Positions 29,401 through 39,368 of a DNA stretch of 64,000 nt are shown piece by piece (position 1 is the stretch's first letter; every line of letters begins with the position of its first letter). Under the pieces are notes generated by a model. The model saw nothing but the letters and a program-made list of their open reading frames with translations, ran no database searches and had not been told where the DNA came from. This stretch comes from Vibrio maritimus (lineage in GTDB: Bacteria; Pseudomonadota; Gammaproteobacteria; Enterobacterales; Vibrionaceae): assembly GCA_000755425.1 (NCBI GenBank), contig BBMT01000005.1, positions 340,842-404,841 on the forward strand, given 5' to 3'. A program made the translations under genes and the position numbers.

Positions 29401-29433
29401 TTTTCATTTTGACAATCAAAATCAGATTGAGAA
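29401..29433. promoter_or_regulatory. Two SypG-like boxes upstream of the cassette promoter
   Basis: TTTTCATTTTGACAA at 29401-29415 (plus) and TTCTCAATCTGATTT read on the minus strand at 29419-29433. They lie 60-92 bp upstream of the -24 element, the same layout as at sypA. Confidence 0.65.
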
Positions 29434-29467
29434 TTTACACAGAGGTAGGGCTAAGAGAGGATAAATA

Positions 29468-29495
29468 AAAAGAGAGTCACAAGTGACTCTCTTTT
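29468..29495 (-). terminator. Terminator after ygiQ
   Basis: Perfect 13-bp stem AAAAGAGAGTCAC / GTGACTCTCTTTT with loop AA, 39 bp past the ygiQ stop. It is symmetrical, so it could also work in the other direction. Confidence 0.85.
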
Positions 29496-29533
29496 AAGAA
29501 ACTACAATTCGCTAACTGTTGGAATCGCTGGTG

Positions 29534-31868
29534 TTAAGCACGCGCACGGCGTTTAGGGGCGCCTTTACCGTTTGGTTTACCAGCGGGCTTTCCGCCAGGT
29601 CTTTGTTGACCATTAGGCTTGCTATTTGGCTTACCGTTTCCTTGTTTACCATTATCTCGTTTGCCTGAACCTTGACTATTACCTTGAGTGCCATGACCTT
29701 GATTCTGGCCACCTGCTGGGCGTTGCCCCGGTTTCTTGCGGCGCTGACCATCGGTTCGGATATCAGGTTGTCCCTTAGTGTGCTTGGTGGCAAAACGATT
29801 CGCACCATGACGGCCGGATTTACGGCGCTGCGCTGGTGTGCGTGAATCGATATCTTCAGCTGGCACCAAGCAGCTTGGCTTATCACCGATTAGGTACTGT
29901 TTACCCATGCTGATCAAGGCTTCACGGATCAGCGGCCAGTTATCTGGATCGTGGTAACGCAACAAGGCTTTGTGCAAGCGGCGCTGACGTTCACCCTTCG
30001 CCACGGGCAAGTCTTCACGTTTTTTATATTTGACGCGTTTCAGTGGATTCGTTTCCGAGTAATACATGGATGTTGCATTACACATTGGTGATGGATAGAA
30101 GTTCTGTACCTGGTCACACTCAAAGTTGTTCTTTTTCAGCCACAGCGCTAGGTTGAGCATGTCTTCATCTTCCGTCCCCGGGTGAGCAGAGATGAAGTAT
30201 GGGATCAGGTACTGTTTCTTACCTGCTTCGGCACTGTATTTCTCAAACATCTCTTTGAAGCGGTCATAGGTACCCATACCTGGCTTCATCATCAGATCCA
30301 GCGGACCTTTTTCTGTATGTTCTGGTGCGATCTTTAGGTAGCCACCTACGTGGTGGGTCACCAACTCACGAACGTACTCTGGAGATTCAATGGCCAAGTC
30401 ATAACGAACACCAGAGGCGATCATGACCTTTTTCACGCCATCAACTTTACGCGCTGCACGGTATAGATCGATGGTGTGTTTATGATCTGTGTTGAGCTTG
30501 TTACAGATACCTGGGAACACACAAGAAGGACGTCGGCAGTTAGCTTCTGCTTTTGGATCCGAGCAGCCTAAGCGATACATGTTGGCTGTTGGACCACCTA
30601 AATCCGAGATGGTACCTGTGAAGCCTGGTACTTTGTCGCGGATCTCTTCAAGCTCACCAATGATGGATTCTTGTGAGCGGTTTTGAATTATTCGTCCTTC
30701 GTGTTCGGTGATTGAACAGAAAGAGCAACCACCAAAACAGCCACGCATGATATTAACCGAGGTCTTGATCATGTCGTAGGCCGGGATCTTGCTTTACCAT
30801 ATTTAGGGTGAGGAACACGCGCATATGGCAGGCCAAACACGTAGTCCATCTCTTCTGTGGAGAGCGGGATTGGTGCTTGGTTTACCCAAAGCTCACGGTT
30901 GCCATGGCGCTGAATCAGTGCACGACCCGAGTATGGGTTGGTCTCAAGGTGCATCACACGGCTGGCATGAGCGTAAAGAATACGGTCATTATTGAGTTTC
31001 TCGAATGGCGGCAAGCGCACAGCCGTCGAGGCAGCATCATGACGAGACGGGCGAATGGTAATCGGCTTCGCTGCAGCTTCAGTATCTGATTTGTTGGTGT
31101 CGCAGTTTGATTCCACTTGATATGGGTTTTGTGGAACGAATGCTTTACCCGGCTTTTCAATACGCGATGAGTCAATGATGGTGTATTGCTCTGGCTCTGC
31201 CGCCAAGTTGACCGCTGTACCGCGAATATTGGTCATGTCAGCCACGCTTTCACCATCAGCCAGTCGGTGCGCAACTTCTACCAGTGCACGTTCTGCGTTA
31301 CCAAACAGTAGAATGTCGGCCTTGGCATCAAATAGCACTGAGCGACGAACTTTGTCTGACCAATAATCGTAGTGAGCGATACGGCGCAAACTGGCTTCGA
31401 TGCCACCTAATACGATAGGGGTTTCTTTGTAGGCTTCTCGGCAGCGCTGAGAATAAACCAATGTTGCGCGATCTGGACGTTTACCACCTTCGTTGTTTGG
31501 TGTGTAAGCGTCATCGTGGCGCAGTTTTTTGTCCGCGGTGTAACGGTTGATCATGGAGTCCATGTTACCAGCGTGATACCGAAGAAGAGATTTGGCTTGC
31601 CGAGGCTCATGAAGTCATTCTTATTGCTCCAATCTGGCTGAGCAATAATACCAACCCGAAATCCTTGTGCTTCAAGCAGGCGACCAATGATGGCCATACC
31701 AAAACTAGGATGATCCACATACGCATCCCCCGTGACAATAATGATGTCACAGCTGTCCCATCCAAGGGCGTCCATCTCTTTTCTGCTGGTGGGCAAAAAA
31801 GGAGCAATACCAAAGCATTCCGCCCAGTATTTTTTGTGCTCATGGATTGGGGTAATGTCGTTGTGCAT
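29534..31868 (-). CDS. ygiQ: YgiQ family radical SAM protein (two frameshifts)
   Basis: Radical SAM protein of the YgiQ family, exact reaction unknown. The [4Fe-4S] motif reads [19 protein letters not shown] (CxxxCxxC). The N-terminus [20 protein letters not shown] and [18 protein letters not shown] is the family's B12-binding-like region. The frame breaks near 31572 and 30785; each needs one base ([24 protein letters not shown]). Restored length 778 aa. The last ~70 residues are low complexity, rich in Gly, Lys, Pro, Gln and Asn, and probably bind nucleic acid or are disordered. Confidence 0.88.
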
Positions 31869-32031
31869 ATTTTAACCTCTAGTTTTGAAGGCGGGCATTA
31901 TATACTTCAATTCCAGTGACTTCAAAGCCCAAACAAAGTGTGGTTATTTTGGGGCGACGACGAGTCAATAGCATTCGTCCTCAAGCTGATATATCATCAG
32001 CGCCAATGATTTTTGCTTTGAACTCATACCC

Positions 32032-32713
32032 ATGATTACCGCTGTTTTGACATTACTTGCTCCGGCACTTGCCGTTGCGATGCTCGTACTAACCTTATTT
32101 TAGCAAAGGGCGACATTTGCCCCGGACAAAGAGGCCGTATTCACAAGTTATTGCCAGCTATCGGCATACTTTGGCTTGCAATCGCTTCTTTGAAGATTGA
32201 AGCCTTTTTAGTGGTGTTTGCGCTGTTCTATTTCTATTCCAAAGTTCAAACAGGTAAAACCCGAGAGAAAGGGCCTTTTTGGGCTCTGCATCTTGCTAAT
32301 GGTATGGCGATAACATTCTCAGTAATTCTGATCGCTCAGCAGCCAAATCTAGCTCAATCTTTATCACTTGCCAGCGCAGGACTATTACTGGGGGCGGCGT
32401 TTGCCCATCTACTGCTGATAATGGCGAAGACACGTCTTCAGCCTTTCATCGCATCTTACCGGTATCAGGCGTTGTGTTTGCGATGCTATTGGCATTGAGT
32501 TTTGTGTTTAATGCTTATCAGTGGGAGCCTGAGGTTGTTGCTAACTATACTCCAGCGGTGATTATCTCTTTGTTTATGCTCATGGCTGGCATCGTGATTT
32601 GGAGCTGGCACATTATTCGCCACCAAGCACCAGCGAAAGGTCAGCTTGCTGTCGCGTTTTTGAGCCTTTTAGTGACCAATGTCGGGTTGTTGCAGCTGTA
32701 CTGGCTTGCTTGA
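32032..32713 (+). CDS. Hypothetical multi-pass membrane protein (two frameshifts)
   Basis: No family recognised with certainty. ATG at 32032 begins MITAVLTLLAPALAVAMLVL. Two one-base losses (near 32099 in a T run, and near 32443) split it. Restored, it is 227 aa with about seven hydrophobic helices, including GRIHKLLPAIGILWLAIASL and VVFAMLLALSFVFNAYQW. It is a probable inner-membrane protein, alone in its unit, with a hairpin terminator downstream. Confidence 0.65.
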
Positions 32714-32749
32714 ACTGTAAACCAAGTCACTTTCTATTCCGTAATAAAC

Positions 32750-32776
32750 AGCTAGTCTTTAAGGGCTAGCTTTTTT
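32750..32776 (+). terminator. Terminator of the membrane protein gene
   Basis: AGCTAG...CTAGCT with a 10-nt loop followed by six T, ending just before the ribosome binding site of the DUF4250 gene. Confidence 0.7.
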
Positions 32777-32789
32777 ATGGAGTGCGGTT

Positions 32790-32990
32790 ATGGATCTAAG
32801 TAATGTGAGCGGTTTTGACAGTATTATCTTGCTTGGTATCGTCAACGAAAAATTGCGCTTAGAGTGCGACTCGTTTGATGAGTTGGTGAGCATGTATGAA
32901 ATGGACGTAGAAGGTGTGGTAGGCAAATTGGATATGCTCGGTTACCAGTATGATCCATTGACCAATCAGTTCAAAGCGTACCAACGCTAA
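32790..32990 (+). CDS. DUF4250 domain-containing protein
   Basis: Small soluble acidic protein of 66 aa (MDLSNVSGFDSIILLGIVNE then KLRLECDSFDELVSMYEMD and KLDMLGYQYDPLTNQFKAY). The pattern of a short helix, SxDEL helix and a terminal GYxYDxxxNQF matches DUF4250 as I know it. Function unknown. The start is supported by GGAGTGCGG upstream. A terminator follows within 20 bp, so it is a single-gene unit. Confidence 0.75.
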   Translation: MDLSNVSGFDSIILLGIVNEKLRLECDSFDELVSMYEMDVEGVVGKLDMLGYQYDPLTNQFKAYQR

Positions 32991-33005
32991 ATCGCTAATC
33001 ATAGA

Positions 33006-33030
33006 AAAAGGTCGCATGATGCGACCTTTT
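33006..33030. terminator. Terminator after the DUF4250 gene
   Basis: AAAAGGTCGCAT / ATGCGACCTTTT, a perfect stem with a tiny loop and a T-rich tail. It separates this gene from convergent ychJ. Confidence 0.85.
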
Positions 33031-33079
33031 CGTTTTTATAGAGTCAATTTTTATCGAACTCTTAGTCTAATTTAGCTCA

Positions 33080-33568
33080 TTAGCCGCAGCATTTTTTGTG
33101 CTTTTTACCGCTGCCACATGGGCATGGATCATTGCGACCTACTTTCACCGATTCTAAGGTTAACGGCTTAGGTGGAATGCTGTCATCGATTTCACCATCG
33201 ATATAAAACCACTGGCCTTGTTCGAATAGGAAACGCGAACGCTCTGCCAAGCAATACTCATAGCCATTGTCTTTAAGAAAAGCGCGAAAGCTCACATAGC
33301 CTTCGTTTTCATGGTTACCATTTTCGCTGCCAATGACCTCAAGCTTGAGCCAATCACTGTTTATTGAGTCAGCAATCGCTTCTCGTTCATTTTCAGCCTG
33401 ACAACTTGGGTGATAGGTTGCGACAACGAAGTCAACATTCTTGGTTAAATGTGCACTATAGCGAGCGCGCATTAACTGCTCTGGCTGTTTAGCTAGGGTG
33501 ACGTCTTGGTGAATAGGTTGGCAGCATGTTTCGTAGCTTTGACTGCTGCCGCAATAGCATGGTTTCAT
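33080..33568 (-). CDS. ychJ: YchJ family protein with SEC-C motifs
   Basis: UPF0225/YchJ protein, 162 aa. A zinc-binding CxC...CC motif sits at the N-terminus ([18 protein letters not shown]) and a SEC-C motif at the C-terminus ([19 protein letters not shown]). Between them is an NTF2-like domain ([20 protein letters not shown]). Its role is not established. It is 28 bp downstream of the EAL-HDOD gene on the same strand, so likely co-transcribed. Frame intact. Confidence 0.88.
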   Translation of the reverse strand: MKPCYCGSSQSYETCCQPIHQDVTLAKQPEQLMRARYSAHLTKNVDFVVATYHPSCQAENEREAIADSINSDWLKLEVIGSENGNHENEGYVSFRAFLKDNGYEYCLAERSRFLFEQGQWFYIDGEIDDSIPPKPLTLESVKVGRNDPCPCGSGKKHKKCCG

Positions 33569-33596
33569 GTTTAATCTTTGATTCGGTGTTTAACGC

Positions 33597-34836
33597 TCAA
33601 ACGTGAACGTGGTACTCGGACTCAATTGCCAGTAGGTCTTCAGTCCATTTAATGGCGTCATCATAATGCTTAGCGAGCTTTTCGTCACTGACTTCTAGCT
33701 TGTCGCGATAAGCGATCACCGTCATCCAGTCGGCATTCTCGTACGCTTTTACCAAGGACAGAATGTTGCCAAGTGTGCCTTGCTTAGTCACCAACGCCGA
33801 TTTAACCATATGGTCGATAGGCATCTTCTCAACCAATTCTTCTAAAGGTTGATCAAACAGTGAGTCCAATAGCGAGAACATACCCGTCAGAAAGCCAAGA
33901 CCTTCGTCGAGATTGGTATTCATGTCACTTAGCAGCAGCTCACAGAAACGAGCGCGTTGAATCGACAAGCTATAGAGCTATCTGGCTTGTCGTCTTGGGT
34001 CGACGTAATCGCCACCAAGGAGATGAACTTTCTAAGACGCTCCTCTCCTAGGTAAACTAGGGCTTGCTTGAACGATTTGATTTCTGAGCGGATAAGATAT
34101 GAGGCATTCACGAATGTCAGCAGCTTGTATGACAAGGTGACATCAAGAGAAATCAGTCGTTCCAGTTCATCGTAATTGATGTCTTGATTGGCAATCTCTT
34201 TACAAAGCTGTACTACGGTTAGAAACGAAGGCTTGATTTGCTTACGGCGAATCAGCTGCGGACGGCTAAAGAAGTAGCCTTGAAACTGGTCAAAGCCAAC
34301 TTGCTTGGCAAGCTCAAACTCTTCATAAGTTTCAACTTTTTCAGCTAGGAAAGTAATGTTATGTGGTCGCAGTCTTTCGATGAGCCTTGGGCTTTTTTCA
34401 ACGAGTATTGGCGAATATCAATTTTGATAATCGATGTGTAAGGTAAGAAAGGTAGCCATTCTTTGCGTGGTACAAAATCATCAAGGGCGATGGTGTAACC
34501 CGCTTGTGACATTTTCTTAATTGCAGCGAGCAACTCTGAAGTCGGCTCACAGCTTTCTAAGATCTCGATAACCAGATTTTCTTTAGGGAATAGGGTAGGG
34601 ACTAAATTCACCAAGCTTTGGTAAGGAAAGTTCACGAAACCCAGTTTATCGCCTATCGTACTGTAATGTGTTGCAAGGAAATGCTCTGATAGAAGTCGGT
34701 TGGTGGCCAATTCTGGATCAATATCTGGGAAGGTATTGTTAGGGCCGTCCCGAAATAGCAGCTCATAGCCAACAGTTTTTTGTTCGCTATCCAAGATAGG
34801 TTGTCTAGCGATGTACGAGTATTTCAAATTCTGCAT
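33597..34836 (-). CDS. EAL-HDOD protein with degenerate EAL motif (two frameshifts)
   Basis: Two-domain signalling protein, 413 aa after restoring bases near 34387 and 33970. The N-terminal EAL-like domain (ARQPILDSEQKTVGYELLFR) has EIL in LVIEILESCEP where active phosphodiesterases have EAL. DDFVPRKEWLPFL departs from the DDFGTGYSS loop, so c-di-GMP hydrolysis is unlikely. The C-terminal HDOD domain has LISLDVTLSYKLLTFVN. Position next to lpxH and ppiB matches V. cholerae VC1851, which I recall being called CdgJ. It may bind c-di-GMP or a partner. Confidence 0.8.
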
Positions 34837-34969
34837 GGTTATCTCAAAAACGTTAACTCATAGTAACGTTTAATTACTTTCTTTGACTATGAAACTATTG
34901 GAAATTCGAGGGGTAGTTCATGGTTTGCTAAAAAACGGCGCTCTAGACGCTGTGATTCTGGCTCACACA

Positions 34970-35647
34970 CTAATACTGAGCCTGTTGATACCAATCGCCA
35001 AGCACTATTCGTGTTGCTGGCTGGCCTTGGACACTGAACTCATGTGTGCCTGGCCTATGCGTGTGTCCATGTATCATAAGATCAGTACCTGTCTCACGAA
35101 GCAGTGCTTCTACTTCGTTTTGGTTCACGTCCATTATGTCTAGTGATTTACTGGACTTGACCTCTTTAATATCGCCCTGGATTTTATTTGCAATACGCTG
35201 TCTTGTAAAGAATGGAAGGCGATTAAATAGCCATTGCAGCCAAGGCATATGCACTTTGGCGCGAAACTTTTGGTAGCGCACGTCATCGGTACATAGCGTA
35301 TCCCCATGCAGTATCACTGCTTTCTTACCGTAGAGGTCGATGACAGTATGTTCATCTAGTAGGGTAATACCGGTTGCTTTACAAAAACGTTTTCCCAACA
35401 AAAAGTCGCGATTACCTTGAATAAAGTACGTATCGACGCCGCGCTGCGTCAGGGTAAGGAACTCTTGCTTAATCTGAGCAGCAAAAGGTGAAGGGTCATC
35501 GTCACCAATCCAAAACTCAAACAGGTCACCGAGTACATACAATGCATCTGCGTGAATGGCTTCTTCGCGCATGAACTTAACAAAGCAATCCGTGGTTTTG
35601 GGTAACTGAGGGGAAAGGTGTAAGTCAGAAATGAATAATGTTGTCAT
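34970..35647 (-). CDS. lpxH: UDP-2,3-diacylglucosamine hydrolase LpxH
   Basis: Calcineurin-like Mn-dependent pyrophosphatase of lipid A synthesis: it cleaves UDP-2,3-diacylglucosamine to lipid X at the inner membrane face. Metal motifs are ISDLHLSP (DxH), [21 protein letters not shown] (GNxD) and [11 protein letters not shown] place the start at ATG 35647 ([11 protein letters not shown]), giving 225 aa; a slightly longer frame adds residues without a better ribosome site. Essential gene. It follows ppiB by 39 bp on the same strand. Frame intact. Confidence 0.95.
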   Translation of the reverse strand: MTTLFISDLHLSPQLPKTTDCFVKFMREEAIHADALYVLGDLFEFWIGDDDPSPFAAQIKQEFLTLTQRGVDTYFIQGNRDFLLGKRFCKATGITLLDEHTVIDLYGKKAVILHGDTLCTDDVRYQKFRAKVHMPWLQWLFNRLPFFTRQRIANKIQGDIKEVKSSKSLDIMDVNQNEVEALLRETGTDLMIHGHTHRPGTHEFSVQGQPATRIVLGDWYQQAQY

Positions 35648-35657
35648 AATATACAGC

Positions 35658-35681
35658 AAGGGAGGGCAAGCCCTCCCTTTT
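35658..35681. terminator. Hairpin between ppiB and lpxH
   Basis: A perfect 10-bp stem AAGGGAGGGC / GCCCTCCCTT with loop AA. The T run lies on the plus-strand side, so for ppiB transcription it lacks a U tail and may only stabilise or attenuate the message. Confidence 0.5.
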
Positions 35682-35686
35682 AACGA

Positions 35687-36181
35687 TTACTCTTGAATCG
35701 TAGAGCCAGTGATGATCACTTCTTCTAGAGGAACGTCTTGGTGCATACCCATAGAGCCAGTGCTCACACCTTTGATCTTGTTAACGATGTCCATGCCTTC
35801 AACAACTTCTGCGAATACACAGTAGCCCCAACCGTCTAGGCTCTCAGAGCGGAAGTCTAGGAACGTGTTGTCATTTACGTTGATGAAGAACTGAGAGCTC
35901 GCAGAATGCGGTTCCATAGTACGTGCCATAGCCAAAGTACCAACTTTGTTGCTAAGACCGTTGTTTGCTTCGTTTTTAATTGGAGCACGAGTCGCCTTCT
36001 CTTTAAGGCCAGACGTCATGCCACCACCTTGGATCATGAAACCGTCGATAACACGGTGGAAAAGCGTGTTGTCGTAGAAACCATCGCGGCAGTATTGTAG
36101 GAAGTTTGCACTTGTCTCTGGTGCTTTCTCTTCGTTCAATTGGATTTTGATGTCGCCGAAATTAGTGTGAAGGGTGATCAT
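35687..36181 (-). CDS. ppiB: Peptidyl-prolyl cis-trans isomerase B (cyclophilin)
   Basis: Cytoplasmic cyclophilin, 164 aa, no signal peptide ([20 protein letters not shown]). Core motifs are [19 protein letters not shown] and [18 protein letters not shown], followed by [15 protein letters not shown]. First gene of the ppiB-lpxH-EAL/HDOD-ychJ series. It is divergent from cysS across a 239-bp gap that must carry both promoters. Frame intact. Confidence 0.95.
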   Translation of the reverse strand: MITLHTNFGDIKIQLNEEKAPETSANFLQYCRDGFYDNTLFHRVIDGFMIQGGGMTSGLKEKATRAPIKNEANNGLSNKVGTLAMARTMEPHSASSQFFINVNDNTFLDFRSESLDGWGYCVFAEVVEGMDIVNKIKGVSTGSMGMHQDVPLEEVIITGSTIQE

Positions 36182-36420
36182 GATGAATACCTATTCCATT
36201 TTTCTATTTTGAAGCCATGATTCTAGCTTAACTCCCTGCACAAGCAATAGCAGAAAGCGGGATATCTGCAATAAAAGGAACGCTTTTTATACAATGGATA
36301 GCGTTAGCTGCAAAAACTGCCGCAAAAAGCCGAGATTTCTTCGCTTATTGACTCCATTCTGCTCAGCTTTATGGTTATAATCGCCGATACATTTTAAACG
36401 TAATAGTTCAGATAGAGATC

Positions 36421-37802
36421 ATGTTAAAAATATACAACACACTGACACGACAAAAAGAGGAATTTAAACCTATTCATGCAGCAAAGTCGGCATGTATGTC
36501 TGTGGGGTCACTATTTACGATCTCTGTCACATTGGTCACGGTCGTACTTTTGTTTCATTCGATGTGGTCTCTCGTTACCTTCGTTACGTTGGTTATGACC
36601 TAACATTTGTACGTAACATCACGGATATCGACGATAAAATCATCAAGCGTGCTAACGAAAATGGTGAGTCTTGTGAGTCGCTAACCGAGCGTCTAATTGG
36701 CGAAATGCACGCAGACTTCGATGCATTGAATATGAAGCGCCCAGACATTGAGCCTCGCGCGACAGAATTCATCGCAGAGATCATTGCGCTGGTTGAAAAG
36801 CTCATTGAGCGCGGTTTTGCTTACGTTGCTGATAATGGCGATGTGATGTTCGAAGTAGGTAAGTTCGACGAATACGGCAAGCTATCTAAGCAAGATTTGG
36901 ATCAACTTCAAGCAGGTGCTCGTGTAGACGTAGAAAGCGCAAAACGCAGTCCGCTAGATTTCGTTCTTTGGAAAATGTCTAAGCCAGGTGAACCTACATG
37001 GGAATCACCGTGGGGCGCGGGTCGCCCTGGTTGGCACATTGAGTGTTCAGCAATGAACTCATCGATTCTTGGTGACCACTTTGATATCCACGGCGGTGGT
37101 TCGGATCTTCAGTTCCCTCACCACGAGAATGAAATTGCTCAATCTTGCTGTGCTCACGACACCCAGTACGTGAACACTTGGATGCACAGTGGCATGGTGA
37201 TGGTAGACAAAGAAAAAATGTCTAAGTCACTAGGTAACTTCTTTACTATCCGAGACGTTCTTGGTCACTACGATGCAGAAACGGTTCGTTATTTCCTAAT
37301 GTCGGGTCACTACCGCAGCCAGCTTAACTACAGTGAAGACAACCTAAACCAAGCACGTTCAGCACTTGAACGCCTATACACGTCACTACGTGGTTTGGAT
37401 GTGAATGCTGAGCCTACCGGCGGTGAAGACTATGTGACTCGCTTTACGACAGCGATGAACGACGATTTCAATACACCTGAAGCCTACTCAGTACTGTTTG
37501 ATATGGCGCGTGAGATTAACCGTCTGAAAACCGTTGATATGGCAGAAGCGAGCCAACTTGGTGCGCTTATGCGTGAGCTAGCTGATATCATCGGTATTTT
37601 GCATCAAGACCCAGAAGCTTTCCTTAAAGGTGATGCGGGTGATGGCGACGAAGTGGCGGAAATCGAAGCGCTGATCAAACTTCGCAATGACTCTCGTGCA
37701 TCGAAAGATTGGGCTAATGCTGATCTGGCTCGTGATAAGCTGAATGAGCTAGGTATCATTCTAGAAGATGGTCCGGAAGGCACGACGTGGCGTCGTAAAT
37801 AA
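36421..37802 (+). CDS. cysS: Cysteinyl-tRNA synthetase (one frameshift near the start)
   Basis: Class I aminoacyl-tRNA synthetase charging tRNA-Cys; essential. ATG at 36421 gives [20 protein letters not shown]. Near 36481 one G is missing, and the protein resumes [20 protein letters not shown] with the HIGH motif. Zinc ligands lie around [12 protein letters not shown] and [11 protein letters not shown]; the KMSKS motif is [12 protein letters not shown]. Restored 460 aa, as in other Vibrio. An essential gene cannot really be broken here, which is the best argument that the window's frameshifts are sequencing errors. Confidence 0.94.
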
Positions 37803-37812
37803 TCGTTTTGAT

Positions 37813-37839
37813 AGCCCTAGCTTGCTAGGGCTTCTTTTT
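37813..37839 (+). terminator. Terminator of cysS
   Basis: AGCCCTAGC-TT-GCTAGGGCT followed by TCTTTTT. Confidence 0.85.
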
Positions 37840-37862
37840 AGTTTCTAATTTGGTGATACGTT

Positions 37863-38441
37863 TTGGCTCAGATGTACTTCTATTACTCAGCAATGAATGC
37901 GGGTAAATCGACGACTCTTCTTCAATCTTCTTTTAACTATCAAGAGCGTGGTATGACGCCACTTATCTATACAGCAGCGCTGGATGATCGCTATGGTATT
38001 GGTAAAGTTAGCTCTCGTATTGGTCTGCAGTCGGAAGCTCAGCTGTTTCGTGCTGAGACGAATCTTTTTGATGAGATTGCAGCGATCAATGCTGAAACCC
38101 CAAGACATTGTATTTTGATCGATGAGTGTCAGTTCTTATCCAAGCAGCAGGTGTACCAGCTTACTGAAGTGGTGGATAAACTGAATATTCCGGTGCTTTG
38201 CTATGGTTTGCGCACTGACTTCTTGGGAGAGCTTTTTGAAGGTAGTAAACACCTTCTAGCATGGGCGGACAAGCTAGTTGAGCTAAAAACGATTTGTCAC
38301 TGTGGACGTAAAGCGAACATGGTGATCCGAACCGATGAGCACGGTAACGCGATTGCAGAAGGTGACCAAGTTTCTATTGGTGGTAACGATAAATATGTCT
38401 CTGTTTGCCGTCAGCATTACAAAGAAGCGCTTGGAAAGTAA
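37863..38441 (+). CDS. tdk: Thymidine kinase (TTG start)
   Basis: Type II thymidine kinase of pyrimidine salvage, 192 aa. P-loop [13 protein letters not shown] motif ILIDECQFL, lasso region, and zinc cysteines near [10 protein letters not shown] and CRQHY. The start is TTG at 37863, giving [16 protein letters not shown]. This aligns with the E. coli Tdk N-terminus [16 protein letters not shown], and GGTGA lies upstream; starting at the next ATG would remove three conserved residues. Single-gene unit with its own terminator. Confidence 0.94.
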   Translation: MAQMYFYYSAMNAGKSTTLLQSSFNYQERGMTPLIYTAALDDRYGIGKVSSRIGLQSEAQLFRAETNLFDEIAAINAETPRHCILIDECQFLSKQQVYQLTEVVDKLNIPVLCYGLRTDFLGELFEGSKHLLAWADKLVELKTICHCGRKANMVIRTDEHGNAIAEGDQVSIGGNDKYVSVCRQHYKEALGK

Positions 38442-38465
38442 TGTAAGTTATTGCTTTATTAAATG

Positions 38466-38496
38466 AAAAGGAGCCACTTTATTTGGCTCCTTTTTT
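38466..38496. terminator. Bidirectional terminator between tdk and the convergent epimerase gene
   Basis: AAAAGGAGCCA and TGGCTCCTTTTTT, with a 7-nt loop. Confidence 0.88.
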
Positions 38497-38524
38497 CATT
38501 GAGTGATTGTAATGCACCTCGTGA

Positions 38525-39367
38525 TCACAATGCATCAAGCGTACTTTGATATTTAAAATGATAACCAAGGTTTTGCAGCTTCTCGCTCGAGATGGTTTTG
38601 TCCGGTGTTGAGTTTACTAAATTGAGCGATGTGTCTAAGCCTGCCGCTCTTAATGCTGCGCGGTAAAACGTCACCTTGTCACAGGATGTCGGTGTGGTGG
38701 CATTAACGACACTCGAGCTGATATTTTCAAGAGCGAATACAATTGAGCCAATAGCATCATCGAGGTGGAGCATATTGGCGGTCGCCTGATCGCTGACGCT
38801 TTTCAGTTTCGAAGCAAAACGCGACGGGTGGCGATTTGGGCCAAATAATCCGCTACAGCGCACGATGGCGTAGTCGAGTGTCGAGTTGCGAACGTATTCT
38901 TCGGCCGTCAGCATAATCATTGCCTTAGCGCTAAAATCGTCGCGGCCTTTCGCAACCGGTAGGCGAGCCATGTCTTCAGTCATTAACTCTGCTCGGTCAG
39001 GGTAAACAGATGTTGAGCTCACCATAATGATTTTACTGATGTCAGCACCTTTGGCGAGTTGACACAGCGTATCCCATTGAGAGGCGTAGAGTGCACCGCC
39101 ACCTGTTCGAAATCCAGGGGGGAAGCAGCCAATGAGCGTATCGGCATTTAACCCTCTTAGATGATCAAGTGTGGCGAGTTTTCTATCGTCATTGGTCAGT
39201 TCGGCCAAATCGAGTGCAAATCCGTCGATACCATGGTGAGTGAGCTCGCTGACTCCTTGCTCTGTGGTACGTGTTGCGGTGACCCGATAACCTTTGTTGT
39301 TGAGCGCTTTTGCTAGGGGCAAACCAAGCCAACCTGCGCCAACGATGACGACATTATTGTGGTTCAT
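38525..39367 (-). CDS. YeeZ-like NAD(P)-binding SDR/epimerase family protein
   Basis: Rossmann-fold extended SDR-like protein, 280 aa. N-terminal VVIVGAGWLGLPLAKAL is the dinucleotide site. VSSTSVYPDRAELMTED has the S and Y of SDRs, and VRCSGLFGPNRHPSRF is the usual C-terminal-domain entry. It is closest in my memory to E. coli YeeZ; the substrate is unknown. It starts one base after the LysR gene on the same strand, so they are co-transcribed. Frame intact. Confidence 0.8.
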   Translation of the reverse strand: MNHNNVVIVGAGWLGLPLAKALNNKGYRVTATRTTEQGVSELTHHGIDGFALDLAELTNDDRKLATLDHLRGLNADTLIGCFPPGFRTGGGALYASQWDTLCQLAKGADISKIIMVSSTSVYPDRAELMTEDMARLPVAKGRDDFSAKAMIMLTAEEYVRNSTLDYAIVRCSGLFGPNRHPSRFASKLKSVSDQATANMLHLDDAIGSIVFALENISSSVVNATTPTSCDKVTFYRAALRAAGLDTSLNLVNSTPDKTISSEKLQNLGYHFKYQSTLDAL

Positions 39368-39368
39368 G

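Noticed and set aside
29534..31868. Three separate short genes in place of ygiQ
   Set aside because: Each fragment continues the same radical SAM family protein after a one-base correction.
34883..35143. Plus-strand open frame opposite lpxH
   Set aside because: Antisense to a well-supported essential gene; no ribosome site or family match.
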